NCBI RefSeq assembly: GCF_004366795.1
Contig: NZ_SORF01000002.1
Coordinates: forward strand, 141,886 to 205,885
Length of the DNA stretch: 64,000 bases
Source of the DNA: Alicyclobacillus sacchari
GTDB taxonomy: Bacteria > Bacillota > Bacilli > Alicyclobacillales > Alicyclobacillaceae
Direction of reading: 5' to 3'
The position numbers and the translations under genes are program-made. The notes beneath the pieces are model-generated. The model saw only the letters and a list, made by a program, of their open reading frames with translations, searched no databases and was not told the DNA's origin. Shown one piece after another: positions 1 through 7,648 of this stretch. Every line of letters begins with the position of its first letter. The stretch's first letter is position 1.

Positions 1-96
1 TACCGGCTGATTGAACGGGTAATCTTACATGACGACACGATTGAGATCATCACAGCATGGGACTGCCCCGGGACTATTGTTTTTCAACCATCGTGA
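1..96 (+). CDS. C-terminal end of a probable serine recombinase (partial)
   Basis: The first 31 codons form an open frame entering from the left edge and ending in TGA. It begins YRLIERVILHDDTIEI, which resembles the short beta-rich end seen on many Firmicutes large serine recombinases (LI-x-x-V-x-V-x-x-D-x-x-IEI). It is in a different frame from the spoVK homology that follows and overlaps it by about 13 bases. In skin-type elements the recombinase gene sits at the element end, next to the att site, and this position fits. Only the tail is visible, so the family assignment is an inference from one motif. No catalytic domain is in the window. Confidence 0.45.
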   Translation, partial: YRLIERVILHDDTIEIITAWDCPGTIVFQPS

Positions 97-500
97 AGGG
101 CATGGAGGACTATAAAAACCAGTTCATCACGATTCTCGCAGGCTATGAGCGGGAGATGAAGTGGTTTTTGTCGACGAATCCTGGACTGCCGAGTCGGTTT
201 CCCATTCACATTCACTTTCCGGACTATGGTGCGAACGACTTGCTTGCGATCGCGAAGCAGACTTTGAGTAAGCGGCAATATCGGCTCACGGCCGACGCCG
301 AGGCCAAATTGCATCAGCAAATTCGGCAAGCGTTGACAAGTGCCCGAAGCGAGCCTTTCAGCAATGCCAGGTGGGTGCGCAACCTCGTGGAACAGGCGGT
401 ACGCCGTCAAGCCGTGCGCTTGTTCACGGAAAAACACCCCCGCCGGGACGACTTGATGGCGCTGCAGGCAGTCGATTTTGCGGAGGTGGGTGCGCGATGA
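84..500 (+). CDS. spoVK: SpoVK 3' segment (AAA ATPase, stage V sporulation), 5' part absent
   Basis: From STIVKGMEDYKNQF through AGYEREM, NPGLPSRFP, FPDY and RWVRNLVEQAVRRQAVRL this matches the C-terminal half of Bacillus SpoVK, including the sensor-1 region, the SRF arginine-finger region and the small AAA subdomain. The Walker A and B regions should lie upstream but are not there: the frame has a stop at 42-44, and the preceding bases encode an unrelated peptide. An ATG at 57 exists but has no good ribosome site and precedes only non-homologous residues. The gene is either interrupted by a DNA element or truncated. Its stop overlaps the next start as ATGA. Its neighbours (hflX, ynbB, glnR, glnA) match the usual spoVK context. 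Confidence 0.8.
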   Translation, partial: STIVKGMEDYKNQFITILAGYEREMKWFLSTNPGLPSRFPIHIHFPDYGANDLLAIAKQTLSKRQYRLTADAEAKLHQQIRQALTSARSEPFSNARWVRNLVEQAVRRQAVRLFTEKHPRRDDLMALQAVDFAEVGAR

Positions 501-1117
501 GCGGTGACATGCTGGTCGTCGGCCGCGTGAACGCGGGAAAAACGTCGATTTGCCTGCGCCTCGCCCGGTACCTCGGCCTGCGCGAACTCGCGTGGGTTGT
601 CGAGCGCACGGACGGAGTGCGCGAGCGCCGGCGAATGCCGATGTCGGAGGCGAACGCACTGTTGTCTTCGGAGGAGGAACATCGCACGCGGGCCTTACAG
701 ACGCTGTTGTTGTCTGTCCCGAAAGGCAAGGGCGAGCACGTGGTGCGTATTGCGGACAGCGCAGGGTTGACAGAAGGCTTGCATGCCGACGAGACGGTAC
801 GAAGGGCCATGGGGCAAACGCTGCGCGCGCTGGTTGCCGCGAAGGGAGTCTTGCACGTAGTCGACGCCGCGGCCGTAGGACGGGCGTTGACATTGTCGCA
901 GACGGGACCTTTTCACACGCTCGATGAACAGATGGTCGCGATTGGCAAGACGAAAGGCCAGTATCTCATCTTGGCTAACAAAATGGATTTGCCGCTTGCA
1001 AAAGACGGGTATCGTTGGCTTACTGAGCATTGCGGCCCCATCCGCGTGCTTCCGGTCTCGGCGCGAGAGGGATCGGGCTTTCACGAGGTGAAGCGATATG
1101 TTTGGCGATTGGCTTGA
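497..1117 (+). CDS. Small Era/HflX-like GTPase
   Basis: This protein of 206 residues has a complete set of G motifs: G1 GRVNAGKT near residue 7, G3 DSAG near 90, G4 NKMD near 157 and G5 VSA near 177. It is a stand-alone G domain with no recognisable RNA-binding or membrane domain. The chosen ATG overlaps the spoVK stop and is the first start giving a G1 motif at the usual distance from the N-terminus. Its end overlaps the next gene by 20 bases, so the two are probably translationally coupled. The function is unknown. The position just upstream of hflX suggests it could be a divergent paralogue. Confidence 0.75.
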   Translation: MSGDMLVVGRVNAGKTSICLRLARYLGLRELAWVVERTDGVRERRRMPMSEANALLSSEEEHRTRALQTLLLSVPKGKGEHVVRIADSAGLTEGLHADETVRRAMGQTLRALVAAKGVLHVVDAAAVGRALTLSQTGPFHTLDEQMVAIGKTKGQYLILANKMDLPLAKDGYRWLTEHCGPIRVLPVSAREGSGFHEVKRYVWRLA

Positions 1118-1727
1118 CCTCCTACGCGCGGGAGCGGCGTTGTTGTTTGCCGGTGCCGCGGTCAAGTGGATGGACGATGCCTTGGATGTCGAATACGACA
1201 TCTGCCAAGGCAAGCGGACGCTTGCGGCTCGCTTCGGCAGAGCGACTTTGCCGTATTGTATGGTGCTCTTTGGCGTCGGCATGGCCTGCGACCTGCAGGC
1301 AGCCATGGCCTGCTTTCTTGGCAGCTATGCCGCGGGCATGTTTGCGCGCCCCACGGAGCGTCTGCAGACGCGCGTTCCCGCATGGGTGGAGATTTGTTGC
1401 GCGATCGCGCTGGCGACGGCGCTGCTCGGTTGGCGGTCCGCACTCTGGGGTGTGGCCATGATGTGCGCCGTCGACTGGTTGGACGATGTGATGGATCGGT
1501 ATAAGGACGCGGAAAGTGGTCAGTTCAATACGGTCGTGCGCTTCGGCTTGGTCGAAATGTTGCTCGCGCTGTTGGGGGCACTTTGTATCGCCCTCTATGC
1601 CAATGTGGCTTGGACCATCCTTGCCTTCATTGTCCTGGCGCTCTTAACCATCGTGTCAGACATGACGACAGCGCGGATTTTGACAACTGAACGGGAGGAG
1701 GCTTCCGACGTATGGTCGCATTTGTAA
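1098..1727 (+). CDS. Membrane protein with two UbiA-like Asp-rich motifs
   Basis: This 209-residue protein has about seven hydrophobic segments. Residues 24-47 and 127-150 align without gaps: W-x-DD-xx-D-xxx-D-xxx-G followed six residues later by RFG. Each resembles the Asp motif plus G-K-x-T-x-x-x-R-x-G loop of UbiA prenyltransferases (NDxxDxxxD and DxxxD). UbiA enzymes are usually near 290 residues, so this would be a shortened or divergent member. The ATG follows GAGGTGAAGCGAT, a good ribosome site inside the GTPase gene. A substrate cannot be proposed. The duplicated Asp motifs suggest binding of a Mg-diphosphate lipid, which is an inference. Confidence 0.6.
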   Translation: MFGDWLDLLRAGAALLFAGAAVKWMDDALDVEYDICQGKRTLAARFGRATLPYCMVLFGVGMACDLQAAMACFLGSYAAGMFARPTERLQTRVPAWVEICCAIALATALLGWRSALWGVAMMCAVDWLDDVMDRYKDAESGQFNTVVRFGLVEMLLALLGALCIALYANVAWTILAFIVLALLTIVSDMTTARILTTEREEASDVWSHL

Positions 1728-1921
1728 TCTTGGGTGTTGCGCTGTTTGTGCTTGCAAGCGTTTTTCACGTGGGGCGGCGACTTGGTTTGGCACAGGGAAG
1801 GAGGCGTGCGGCTGCCGAAATACCACTGGAGCTGCGCGCTACATTTCAACTTGAACAGCGCTGCCCGATTTGCGATGATGAGCAAAGCTATCCAATTCTT
1901 TCATCGCGGAAGCGAGGGTGA
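1712..1921 (+). CDS. Small single-pass membrane protein with CxxC
   Basis: A 69-residue product with one N-terminal hydrophobic helix (about residues 2-17), then an Arg-rich segment and a CPIC pair near residue 51. The ATG overlaps the preceding gene by 16 bases and is preceded by a GGGAGGAGG site, so it is probably coupled to the two genes before it. The CxxC could bind a metal or be redox-active, but there is only one pair. I do not recognise the family. Confidence 0.55.
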   Translation: MVAFVILGVALFVLASVFHVGRRLGLAQGRRRAAAEIPLELRATFQLEQRCPICDDEQSYPILSSRKRG

Positions 1922-1924
1922 CGT

Positions 1925-3205
1925 TTGACAGAACAGCGAGATCGAGTCATTTTGGCGATGTGTCAAACGGGAAGAGAGTCACAGGAACGTGTTTCATACC
2001 GGAGGGACGAGTTGGAAGGCTTGTGCGAAGCCGCGGGCGCGCAGGTCATCGCCGTGGTGACACAAAAGCGGCCTGCCGTGGATCCAAGGACGTTTTTTGG
2101 CGAAGGCAAGGTCTTGGAATTGGTCGACTTGGTGGAACGCAGCGAGGCGACGCTGGTGGTCGCCGACCGCGAACTGTCTCCTGCTCAAGTGCGCAACCTG
2201 GAACGATACTTGCCTTGCCGCGTGATCGACCGAACACAATTGATTCTCGACATTTTTGCCCGACGTGCAATCACGCGAGAAGGGCGCGTCCAAGTGGAGA
2301 TGGCACAGCTATCCTATCTGTTGCCACGGTTGACGGGGCGTGGTGCCGAGATGTCGCGGCTTGGCGGCGGGATCGGCACGCGCGGGCCCGGTGAGACGAA
2401 GCTGGAACTCGATCGGCGCCGTATTCGCACGCGACTGACAGGGCTGCGCCGCGAGCTGGAAGCCATCGCACGACAGCGGGCCACGGCGCGCGACAAGCGG
2501 CTGCGCGATGTACCGACGGTCGCACTGGTCGGCTACACGAACGCGGGCAAGACCACATTACAGGGGCGCTGGGTCGCCGACAAGGGCGGCGGCGGGGTCG
2601 TCGGTGGCGAAAATCGGCTGTTTGATACGCTCGATCCGGCCGCGCGTCAGGTATCTACCCGTTTGGGCCATCCGTACGTCGTCATCGACACGGTAGGTTT
2701 CGTGGAAAATCTGCCGCATCACCTGGTCGAGGCGTTTCGATCGACGCTCGAAGAGGTGCGCTATGCGGATGTGATCGTGATCGTCGTCGACGCGGGGCAC
2801 GCCCCAGGGGCGCATCTCATGACCACGCGGCGGGTTCTTGCCGATCTCAGCGCGTTAGACAAGCCCATCATCACGTTTTTCAATAAAATCGACACAGTTG
2901 CCGAGCGGCCGGGGCCGGATGTCGGTGCACTGGCATCCTTATATGGAAGCGCTGCGCATGGCAATCTCGAGGAGCTCTACCAGACGGTCGAGCGGCAGCT
3001 CGAATTGGACGAGGTGCGTGTGACGATTCATGTGCGCGAAGACGACACGCGGTGGCAGTCGTTGCTCAGAGGCGGACGGATTGAGCATGCAGAGACCACG
3101 GCGTCGGGCGAATGGCAAATGACAGCGGTCACCAGCCGCAAGCAGGCACATCTTTGGCAACAAATGCAGCAGGATGGGAGCGAACATGACAATCGACATC
3201 CATGA
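1925..3205 (+). CDS. hflX: GTPase HflX
   Basis: HflX is a ribosome-associated GTPase that splits or rescues stalled 70S ribosomes. The 426-residue protein has the HflX N-terminal domain (FFGEGKV, the RxxLILDIFA region, the glycine-rich SRLGGGIGTRGPGE), a coiled-coil linker, then the G domain with GYTNAGKTT near residue 202, DTVGFVENLPH and NKID. The start is TTG, preceded by GCGAGGGTG. Between the P-loop and LFDTLDP the linker is about five residues longer than usual, glycine-rich, and lacks the usual FN pair; this may be divergence or a local sequence error. It follows the small membrane gene by three bases and overlaps ynbB. Confidence 0.93.
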   Translation: MTEQRDRVILAMCQTGRESQERVSYRRDELEGLCEAAGAQVIAVVTQKRPAVDPRTFFGEGKVLELVDLVERSEATLVVADRELSPAQVRNLERYLPCRVIDRTQLILDIFARRAITREGRVQVEMAQLSYLLPRLTGRGAEMSRLGGGIGTRGPGETKLELDRRRIRTRLTGLRRELEAIARQRATARDKRLRDVPTVALVGYTNAGKTTLQGRWVADKGGGGVVGGENRLFDTLDPAARQVSTRLGHPYVVIDTVGFVENLPHHLVEAFRSTLEEVRYADVIVIVVDAGHAPGAHLMTTRRVLADLSALDKPIITFFNKIDTVAERPGPDVGALASLYGSAAHGNLEELYQTVERQLELDEVRVTIHVREDDTRWQSLLRGGRIEHAETTASGEWQMTAVTSRKQAHLWQQMQQDGSEHDNRHP

Positions 3206-4424
3206 ATACATTGAAGTTTGCAAGCGCGACATGGAGCCAGGGCAGCGCGAGTTGGATCGTATTGCCCTCTTGAACCAAGAGCGCGTACTTGAAGCGTTCT
3301 GGCGCCATCGCGTCGCACAGTCCGATCTCGCTGGTTCGACCGGATACGGTTTGTCTGACGTGGGGCGCGACAAGTTTGAGGCGATGTTCGCAGAGGTTTT
3401 CGGTGCAGAGGCCGGCCTCGTGCGGCCGCAGATTGTATCTGGCACGCACGCCATCAGCCTCGCGATGTACGGCGTACTCCGACCTGGCGACGAGCTGATT
3501 TATGCCACAGGCATGCCGTACGACACACTGCATAGCGCGCTGGGACTGCGGTCGGCGCCTGGATCGTTGCAGGAGTGGGGCGTGCGCGTGACGGTCGTCG
3601 ATCTGTCGCCTGACGGGGGCATTGATATCGATGGCGTGATCGAGCGTTGCAATGAGCGAACCAAGTTGGTGATGTTTCAACGCTCGCGCGGTTATTCGTT
3701 GCGGCGGTCGTTTGCAATTGCCGAATTGGCGGAAGCGTTCGCGCGGTTGCGGGCGGTTCGGCCGGAGGTGTACATCGGGGTCGACAACTGTTACGGCGAG
3801 TTTGTCGAGGCGCAGGAGCCGTGCCACGTCGGAGCCGATCTGGTGATGGGATCGCTGATTAAAAACCCTGGTGCCGGTATTGCGCCCACAGGCGGCTATG
3901 TCGTTGGCCGTGCGGATGCGATCGAGCAGGTGGCCGCTCGCCTTGTCGCCCCTGGCACGGCGGCTGAGTACGGGCCGACAGGCTCCTATTTACTGACGAT
4001 GTATCAGGCGCTCTTTCTTGCCCCGCATATCGTTATGCAGGCAGTGAAGGGCTCAAGGCTGTTGGCAAGAGCCCTGTCTGGGCTCGGATATCGCGTCACA
4101 CCCACGTATGATGCGCCACGGACGGACTTAATCCTTTCGATTGAGTTTGGCGATCCCGCTGCGCTGTTGGCGTTTTGCCGGGCTGTTCAAAGCGCCGCGC
4201 CGGTCGATGCACACGTGCGTCCGGAACCGGATGCGATGGCCGGGTACGCGGACGCGATCGTGATGGCGGCAGGTACGTTCATTCAAGGTGCTTCACTTGA
4301 ACTATCGGCCGATGCGCCGATGCGCCCGCCGTATATCGCATATGTGCAAGGCGGGTTGACGTATGAGCACGTCGAGATCGCACTGCGCCGCGTGTTAGAT
4401 CAAATTGTACCCAATCTACGTTAA
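3186..4424 (+). CDS. ynbB: YnbB-like PLP enzyme (methionine gamma-lyase family)
   Basis: A fold-type I PLP enzyme of about 412 residues, of the aluminium-resistance/YnbB family. SGTHAIS binds the cofactor phosphate region, IGVDNCYGEF carries the PLP-ring aspartate, and the Schiff-base lysine is in GSLIKNPGAGI. The ATG after GGGAGCGAAC is preferred over the one 12 bases upstream. The gene overlaps the end of hflX by 20 bases and precedes glnR, as in Bacillus subtilis. The in vivo substrate of the family is not established; the methionine-lyase label comes from fold similarity. Confidence 0.88.
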   Translation: MTIDIHEYIEVCKRDMEPGQRELDRIALLNQERVLEAFWRHRVAQSDLAGSTGYGLSDVGRDKFEAMFAEVFGAEAGLVRPQIVSGTHAISLAMYGVLRPGDELIYATGMPYDTLHSALGLRSAPGSLQEWGVRVTVVDLSPDGGIDIDGVIERCNERTKLVMFQRSRGYSLRRSFAIAELAEAFARLRAVRPEVYIGVDNCYGEFVEAQEPCHVGADLVMGSLIKNPGAGIAPTGGYVVGRADAIEQVAARLVAPGTAAEYGPTGSYLLTMYQALFLAPHIVMQAVKGSRLLARALSGLGYRVTPTYDAPRTDLILSIEFGDPAALLAFCRAVQSAAPVDAHVRPEPDAMAGYADAIVMAAGTFIQGASLELSADAPMRPPYIAYVQGGLTYEHVEIALRRVLDQIVPNLR

Positions 4425-4442
4425 AGAAAGTGACATGACGGA

Positions 4443-4471
4443 TTGTCGGTTTCCTGTCGGCGTGCTACGAT
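4443..4471 (+). promoter_or_regulatory. Probable sigma-A promoter of glnR-glnA
   Basis: TTGTCG and TACGAT separated by 17 bases lie 36 bases before the glnR start. The next upstream gene stops at 4424, so this is the natural start of the glnRA transcript. I could not identify a convincing GlnR operator (TGTnAn7TnACA) here. Confidence 0.55.
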
Positions 4472-4507
4472 GATGAGCAACAGGTGTTGTGGATGGGGGG
4501 GCGCGCC

Positions 4508-4894
4508 GTGGAATTGGAAGATCGCCGACAGTTGCCGCTGTTTTCGATTGGCACCGTGCAGAAATTGACCGGGTTGAGTGCGCGTCAGATACGGTATTAC
4601 GAGGAGCATGATCTGATCCATCCCGCCCGAACTGCCGGTAAGCAGCGCCAGTTTTCTTTTGCCGATGTCGAGCGCCTGATGCTCATTCGCCAGTGGCTGG
4701 ACGAGGGACACAATATGGCTGGGGTCAAGCGAAACTTTGCGGAGCAGGAGCGCAAACAGAAGACATCCAAGTCCATGCCCAAGCAGGATGTCTCCGACGC
4801 GGAAGTCTACAAATGGCTGGAACGCGAACTGATCGACCGTCAGGGATATGGCGAATTTCAAGGTGATTTGTCGCGGTTCTACCGCAATCGCTAA
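4508..4894 (+). CDS. glnR: Transcriptional regulator GlnR
   Basis: A MerR-family repressor of nitrogen genes that is activated by feedback-inhibited glutamine synthetase. The winged-helix region LTGLSARQIRYYEEHDLIHPAR and the NMAGVKRNF segment are typical. The C-terminal tail GEFQGDLSRFYRNR matches the short GlnR tail that senses GlnA. GTG at 4508 is chosen because a run of seven G sits just upstream and the product then matches the usual 130-odd residues; an earlier GTG at 4484 lacks a ribosome site. The glnA gene follows by 42 bases in the same operon. Confidence 0.93.
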   Translation: MELEDRRQLPLFSIGTVQKLTGLSARQIRYYEEHDLIHPARTAGKQRQFSFADVERLMLIRQWLDEGHNMAGVKRNFAEQERKQKTSKSMPKQDVSDAEVYKWLERELIDRQGYGEFQGDLSRFYRNR

Positions 4895-4936
4895 GTCTGA
4901 GTCTTGTGCTGCGGTGGACGATGAGAGGGGGATTGT

Positions 4937-6274
4937 ATGCGCAAAGAATACAGTAAAGAGGAAATTTTGCAATACGCGGAAGCGAACAATGTCAGGTACG
5001 TGCGGCTTCAGTTTACTGATCTTTTGGGTATTGTCAAAAATGTAGAAATCCCTGTAGATCAATTACCCAAAGCGCTCAACAACCGCATGATGTTCGACGG
5101 ATCGTCCATTCAGGGATTCGTTCGCATCGAAGAGTCGGATATGTATCTGGCGCCGGACTTGTCGACATGGCTCATCTTTCCGTGGGAGACGCCGCAGGGG
5201 AAGGTGGCTCGCCTGATCTGTGATGTCTATCAGCCGGATGGTACGCCATTTCCGGGCGATCCGCGCTCGGTGCTCAAACGCGTGTATGCGCGGGCGCAGG
5301 ACATGGGGTTCTCCGCGTTCAACGTCGGGCCGGAGCCGGAGTTTTTTTTGTTTAAATTGGACGAGAAGGGCAAGCCGACGCAGGACTTAAATGATGAAGG
5401 CGGCTATTTCGATTGGGCGCCGGTTGATCTGGGCGAAAACTGTCGGCGGGACATTGTGGTCACGCTCGAAAATATGGGCTTTGAAATCGAGGCGTCGCAT
5501 CATGAGGTCGCACCCGGACAACACGAGATTGACTTTCGTTATGCGAATGCGGTCGAGGCGGCTGACAACATCGCGACGTTTCGACTCGTGGTCAAGACGG
5601 TCGCTCGCCAACATGGCCTGCACGCCACGTTTATGCCGAAGCCGCTGTACGGAATCAACGGCTCCGGCATGCATACACACCTATCGCTGTTCCGCGACCA
5701 TCAAAACGCGTTTTACGATCCGGACGATGAACTCGGATTGAGCGAGACCGCGCGCTTCTTTTTGGCGGGGGTTCTCGAACACGCGCGTGGATTTACGGCG
5801 ATATGTAACCCGACGGTCAATTCGTACAAGCGGCTGGTACCTGGATATGAAGCCCCAAGTTATATTGCCTGGAGCGGCAAGAATCGGTCGCCTCTCGTCC
5901 GCGTTCCGGCTGCGCGAGGACAGTCGACGCGGGTCGAAGTACGCAGTCCTGATCCGTCGTGCAATCCGTATCTGGCCATTGCATCTTTGCTTGCGGCGGG
6001 GCTGGACGGCATCGAGCGCCAATTGGAATTGCCGCCGCCGGTCAATCGCAATATCTACATGATGACCGAATCGGAGAAAGAGGAAGCGGGCATTCGCAGC
6101 TTGCCGGCCAATCTCAGCGATGCGCTCGACGCGCTCATGCGCGACGAGGTTTTGGTGGAGGCGCTCGGTCACCATGTGTTGTTGCATTTCATCGAGGCAA
6201 AGCGGATCGAGTGGAACATGTTCCGAACTCAGGTGACAGAGTGGGAACGCGAACAATACCTCACGTTATATTAA
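4937..6274 (+). CDS. glnA: Glutamine synthetase type I
   Basis: This enzyme makes glutamine from glutamate, ammonia and ATP and also works as the nitrogen signal for GlnR and TnrA. Its 445 residues agree with GSI-alpha enzymes of Bacilli (444 in B. subtilis). Visible motifs are FDGSSIQGF near residue 52, the metal-binding [15 protein letters not shown], and [17 protein letters not shown]. There is no adenylylation-type extension. A GAGAGGGGG ribosome site precedes the ATG. It is the last gene before a terminator, so the operon is glnR-glnA. Confidence 0.97.
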   Translation: MRKEYSKEEILQYAEANNVRYVRLQFTDLLGIVKNVEIPVDQLPKALNNRMMFDGSSIQGFVRIEESDMYLAPDLSTWLIFPWETPQGKVARLICDVYQPDGTPFPGDPRSVLKRVYARAQDMGFSAFNVGPEPEFFLFKLDEKGKPTQDLNDEGGYFDWAPVDLGENCRRDIVVTLENMGFEIEASHHEVAPGQHEIDFRYANAVEAADNIATFRLVVKTVARQHGLHATFMPKPLYGINGSGMHTHLSLFRDHQNAFYDPDDELGLSETARFFLAGVLEHARGFTAICNPTVNSYKRLVPGYEAPSYIAWSGKNRSPLVRVPAARGQSTRVEVRSPDPSCNPYLAIASLLAAGLDGIERQLELPPPVNRNIYMMTESEKEEAGIRSLPANLSDALDALMRDEVLVEALGHHVLLHFIEAKRIEWNMFRTQVTEWEREQYLTLY

Positions 6275-6280
6275 AGTTGG

Positions 6281-6328
6281 GTGGGCAGGGACATGAGCCA
6301 TTATACGGCCGTCCTTGCCCACTTTTAT
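6281..6328 (+). terminator. Rho-independent terminator after glnA
   Basis: GTGGGCAGGGAC pairs with GTCCTTGCCCAC (one G-U pair) around an 18-base loop and is followed by TTTTATGT. It begins seven bases after the glnA stop. Confidence 0.8.
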
Positions 6329-6410
6329 GTCTGTTTCCGGTCAAGTCCAAGCGCCCGCTGCCACGGGAGAAAGGATGAAGTTGGCGATGATTCGGCAGCG
6401 GATGTTCGGG

Positions 6411-7412
6411 TTACGGTTTGGGCGGTGCGGTCGATGCGCGAAAGACGATTTCAGAGTTCAGGACAATGCGCGTGGCCATCCTGCGCACGCCGTCGATTCG
6501 CTCGAGCAACAGTTGTGCCCCGAGTGATCCGAAATTGTATGTGGGCTGCACGGCAGCTGTCAGAATGGAGTCGACGGAGGCGAGATCGTCCGTGTTGCCA
6601 AAGCTGACGATACTCAAGTCGTCTGGCACGCGCATGCCAAAGTGATGCAAGGCCCGTACGATATGGGCGTATTGAAACATGTTCGAGACGAACATCGCCG
6701 TTGGAGGCTTTGACGCCGTAAACAAAGCCTCGATAAACGATACATCCATGTCCCGTGTCATGGAGGCCTGAAAGATGATGTCCTCGCGGATTGGAATGCC
6801 GTGGCGGATCAGCGCATCTTTGTATCCGTCCAATCGTTCACGGCTCGCGGCGTTGTGTAGAGGCCCGACAACCGCAGCGATGCGTCGATGCCCAAGCTCG
6901 ATCAGATGTTCGACCAGCTTCGTCGACGTTGGTCTCATGTCTCCCTTGACAAGATCGGTCTCGATTCCCTCCACATCGCGATCGATCAAAACAAATGGAA
7001 TCTGATGTTGTTCGAGCAGGCGCAGGTTATCCACGGAAGGATCGCCAACGGGCACGATGAGAACACCTGCAATGCGATAATCCAGACACATCTGCATATA
7101 TTCCCGCTCTTTCTCCAGGCTTTCATCGGTGTTTGCCAACAGCATCCGGAATCCATGCTTACGTGCGACGTCCTCCATGCCGCGCGCGATAAAGGTGAAG
7201 AACGGATTGGTGATATCCGGAACGACAAGCACAAGGGTCGATGTCTGTGCAGGCGAACCCGCCGCCGATTTGGGTTCGTAGCCGACCTCCCGCATGGCTT
7301 GCAGGACTCGCTGGCGTGTAGCGGCTTTGACGTAACCTGTGTTGTTGATGACGCGTGAGACGGTCATGATGGAAACGTCGGCCCTCCGCGCAACGTCTGC
7401 CATGGTAGGCAT
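6411..7412 (-). CDS. LacI-family repressor of the uronate operon
   Basis: This 333-residue protein has a LacI helix-turn-helix at its start (MADVARRADVSIMTVSRVIN), the hinge ATRQRVLQAMREVGYEP, and a periplasmic-binding-like effector domain. A GGAGGTG ribosome site precedes the ATG. It is transcribed divergently from uxaA, and LacI-type TGTTA/TAACA palindromes lie in the shared intergenic region, so it most likely represses the uxa genes and itself. The effector is probably a uronate or a downstream metabolite (inference from neighbours). Confidence 0.9.
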   Translation of the reverse strand: MPTMADVARRADVSIMTVSRVINNTGYVKAATRQRVLQAMREVGYEPKSAAGSPAQTSTLVLVVPDITNPFFTFIARGMEDVARKHGFRMLLANTDESLEKEREYMQMCLDYRIAGVLIVPVGDPSVDNLRLLEQHQIPFVLIDRDVEGIETDLVKGDMRPTSTKLVEHLIELGHRRIAAVVGPLHNAASRERLDGYKDALIRHGIPIREDIIFQASMTRDMDVSFIEALFTASKPPTAMFVSNMFQYAHIVRALHHFGMRVPDDLSIVSFGNTDDLASVDSILTAAVQPTYNFGSLGAQLLLERIDGVRRMATRIVLNSEIVFRASTAPPKP

Positions 7413-7455
7413 GTGACCTTCACCTCCTGCAGTGATCAGTCATCCTCGTATGTTT

Positions 7456-7471
7456 ATGTTAATACTAACAT
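7456..7471. promoter_or_regulatory. Probable LacI-family operator O1
   Basis: ATGTTAATACTAACAT has perfect 6-base arms around a 4-base centre. It lies directly against the -35 box of the uxaA promoter, between the divergent regulator and operon, which is the usual place for a LacI-family operator. Confidence 0.6.
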
Positions 7472-7472
7472 G

Positions 7473-7502
7473 TTGACACTACATTTTCTAGCGCCGTATA
7501 CT
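7473..7502 (+). promoter_or_regulatory. Promoter of the uxa operon
   Basis: A perfect TTGACA -35 box is followed after 18 bases by TATACT. The resulting leader of about 140 bases contains the second set of operator-like palindromes. Confidence 0.65.
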
Positions 7503-7568
7503 GCAAATGTACAAAGAATTTCGTCCTTTGCTGGATGGACATCCGGAGTCGGTTAGGTCACGCTGGGG

Positions 7569-7592
7569 TGTTAATCTAACAGTTATTTAACT
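7569..7592. promoter_or_regulatory. Operator-like palindromes O2 in the uxaA leader
   Basis: TGTTAATCTAACA is followed immediately by AGTTATTTAACT. Both contain the same GTTA/TAAC half-sites as O1. They lie downstream of the promoter, so a repressor bound here and at O1 could loop or block elongation. Confidence 0.5.
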
Positions 7593-7648
7593 TTTGTGCG
7601 TCCCGTTGCTGAAAGATTGCATGGGAAACTGAGAGGGGGCGATGGGCG

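Noticed and set aside
1-96. A simple frameshift in spoVK as the cause of the lost 5' part
   Set aside because: None of the three frames before base 84 encodes the expected SpoVK residues (such as the DFGKEAID region), so a frameshift alone cannot explain the break.
3129-3827. Long minus-strand open frame opposite ynbB
   Set aside because: It has no family similarity and no ribosome site; high GC content produces long antisense frames across all the large genes here.
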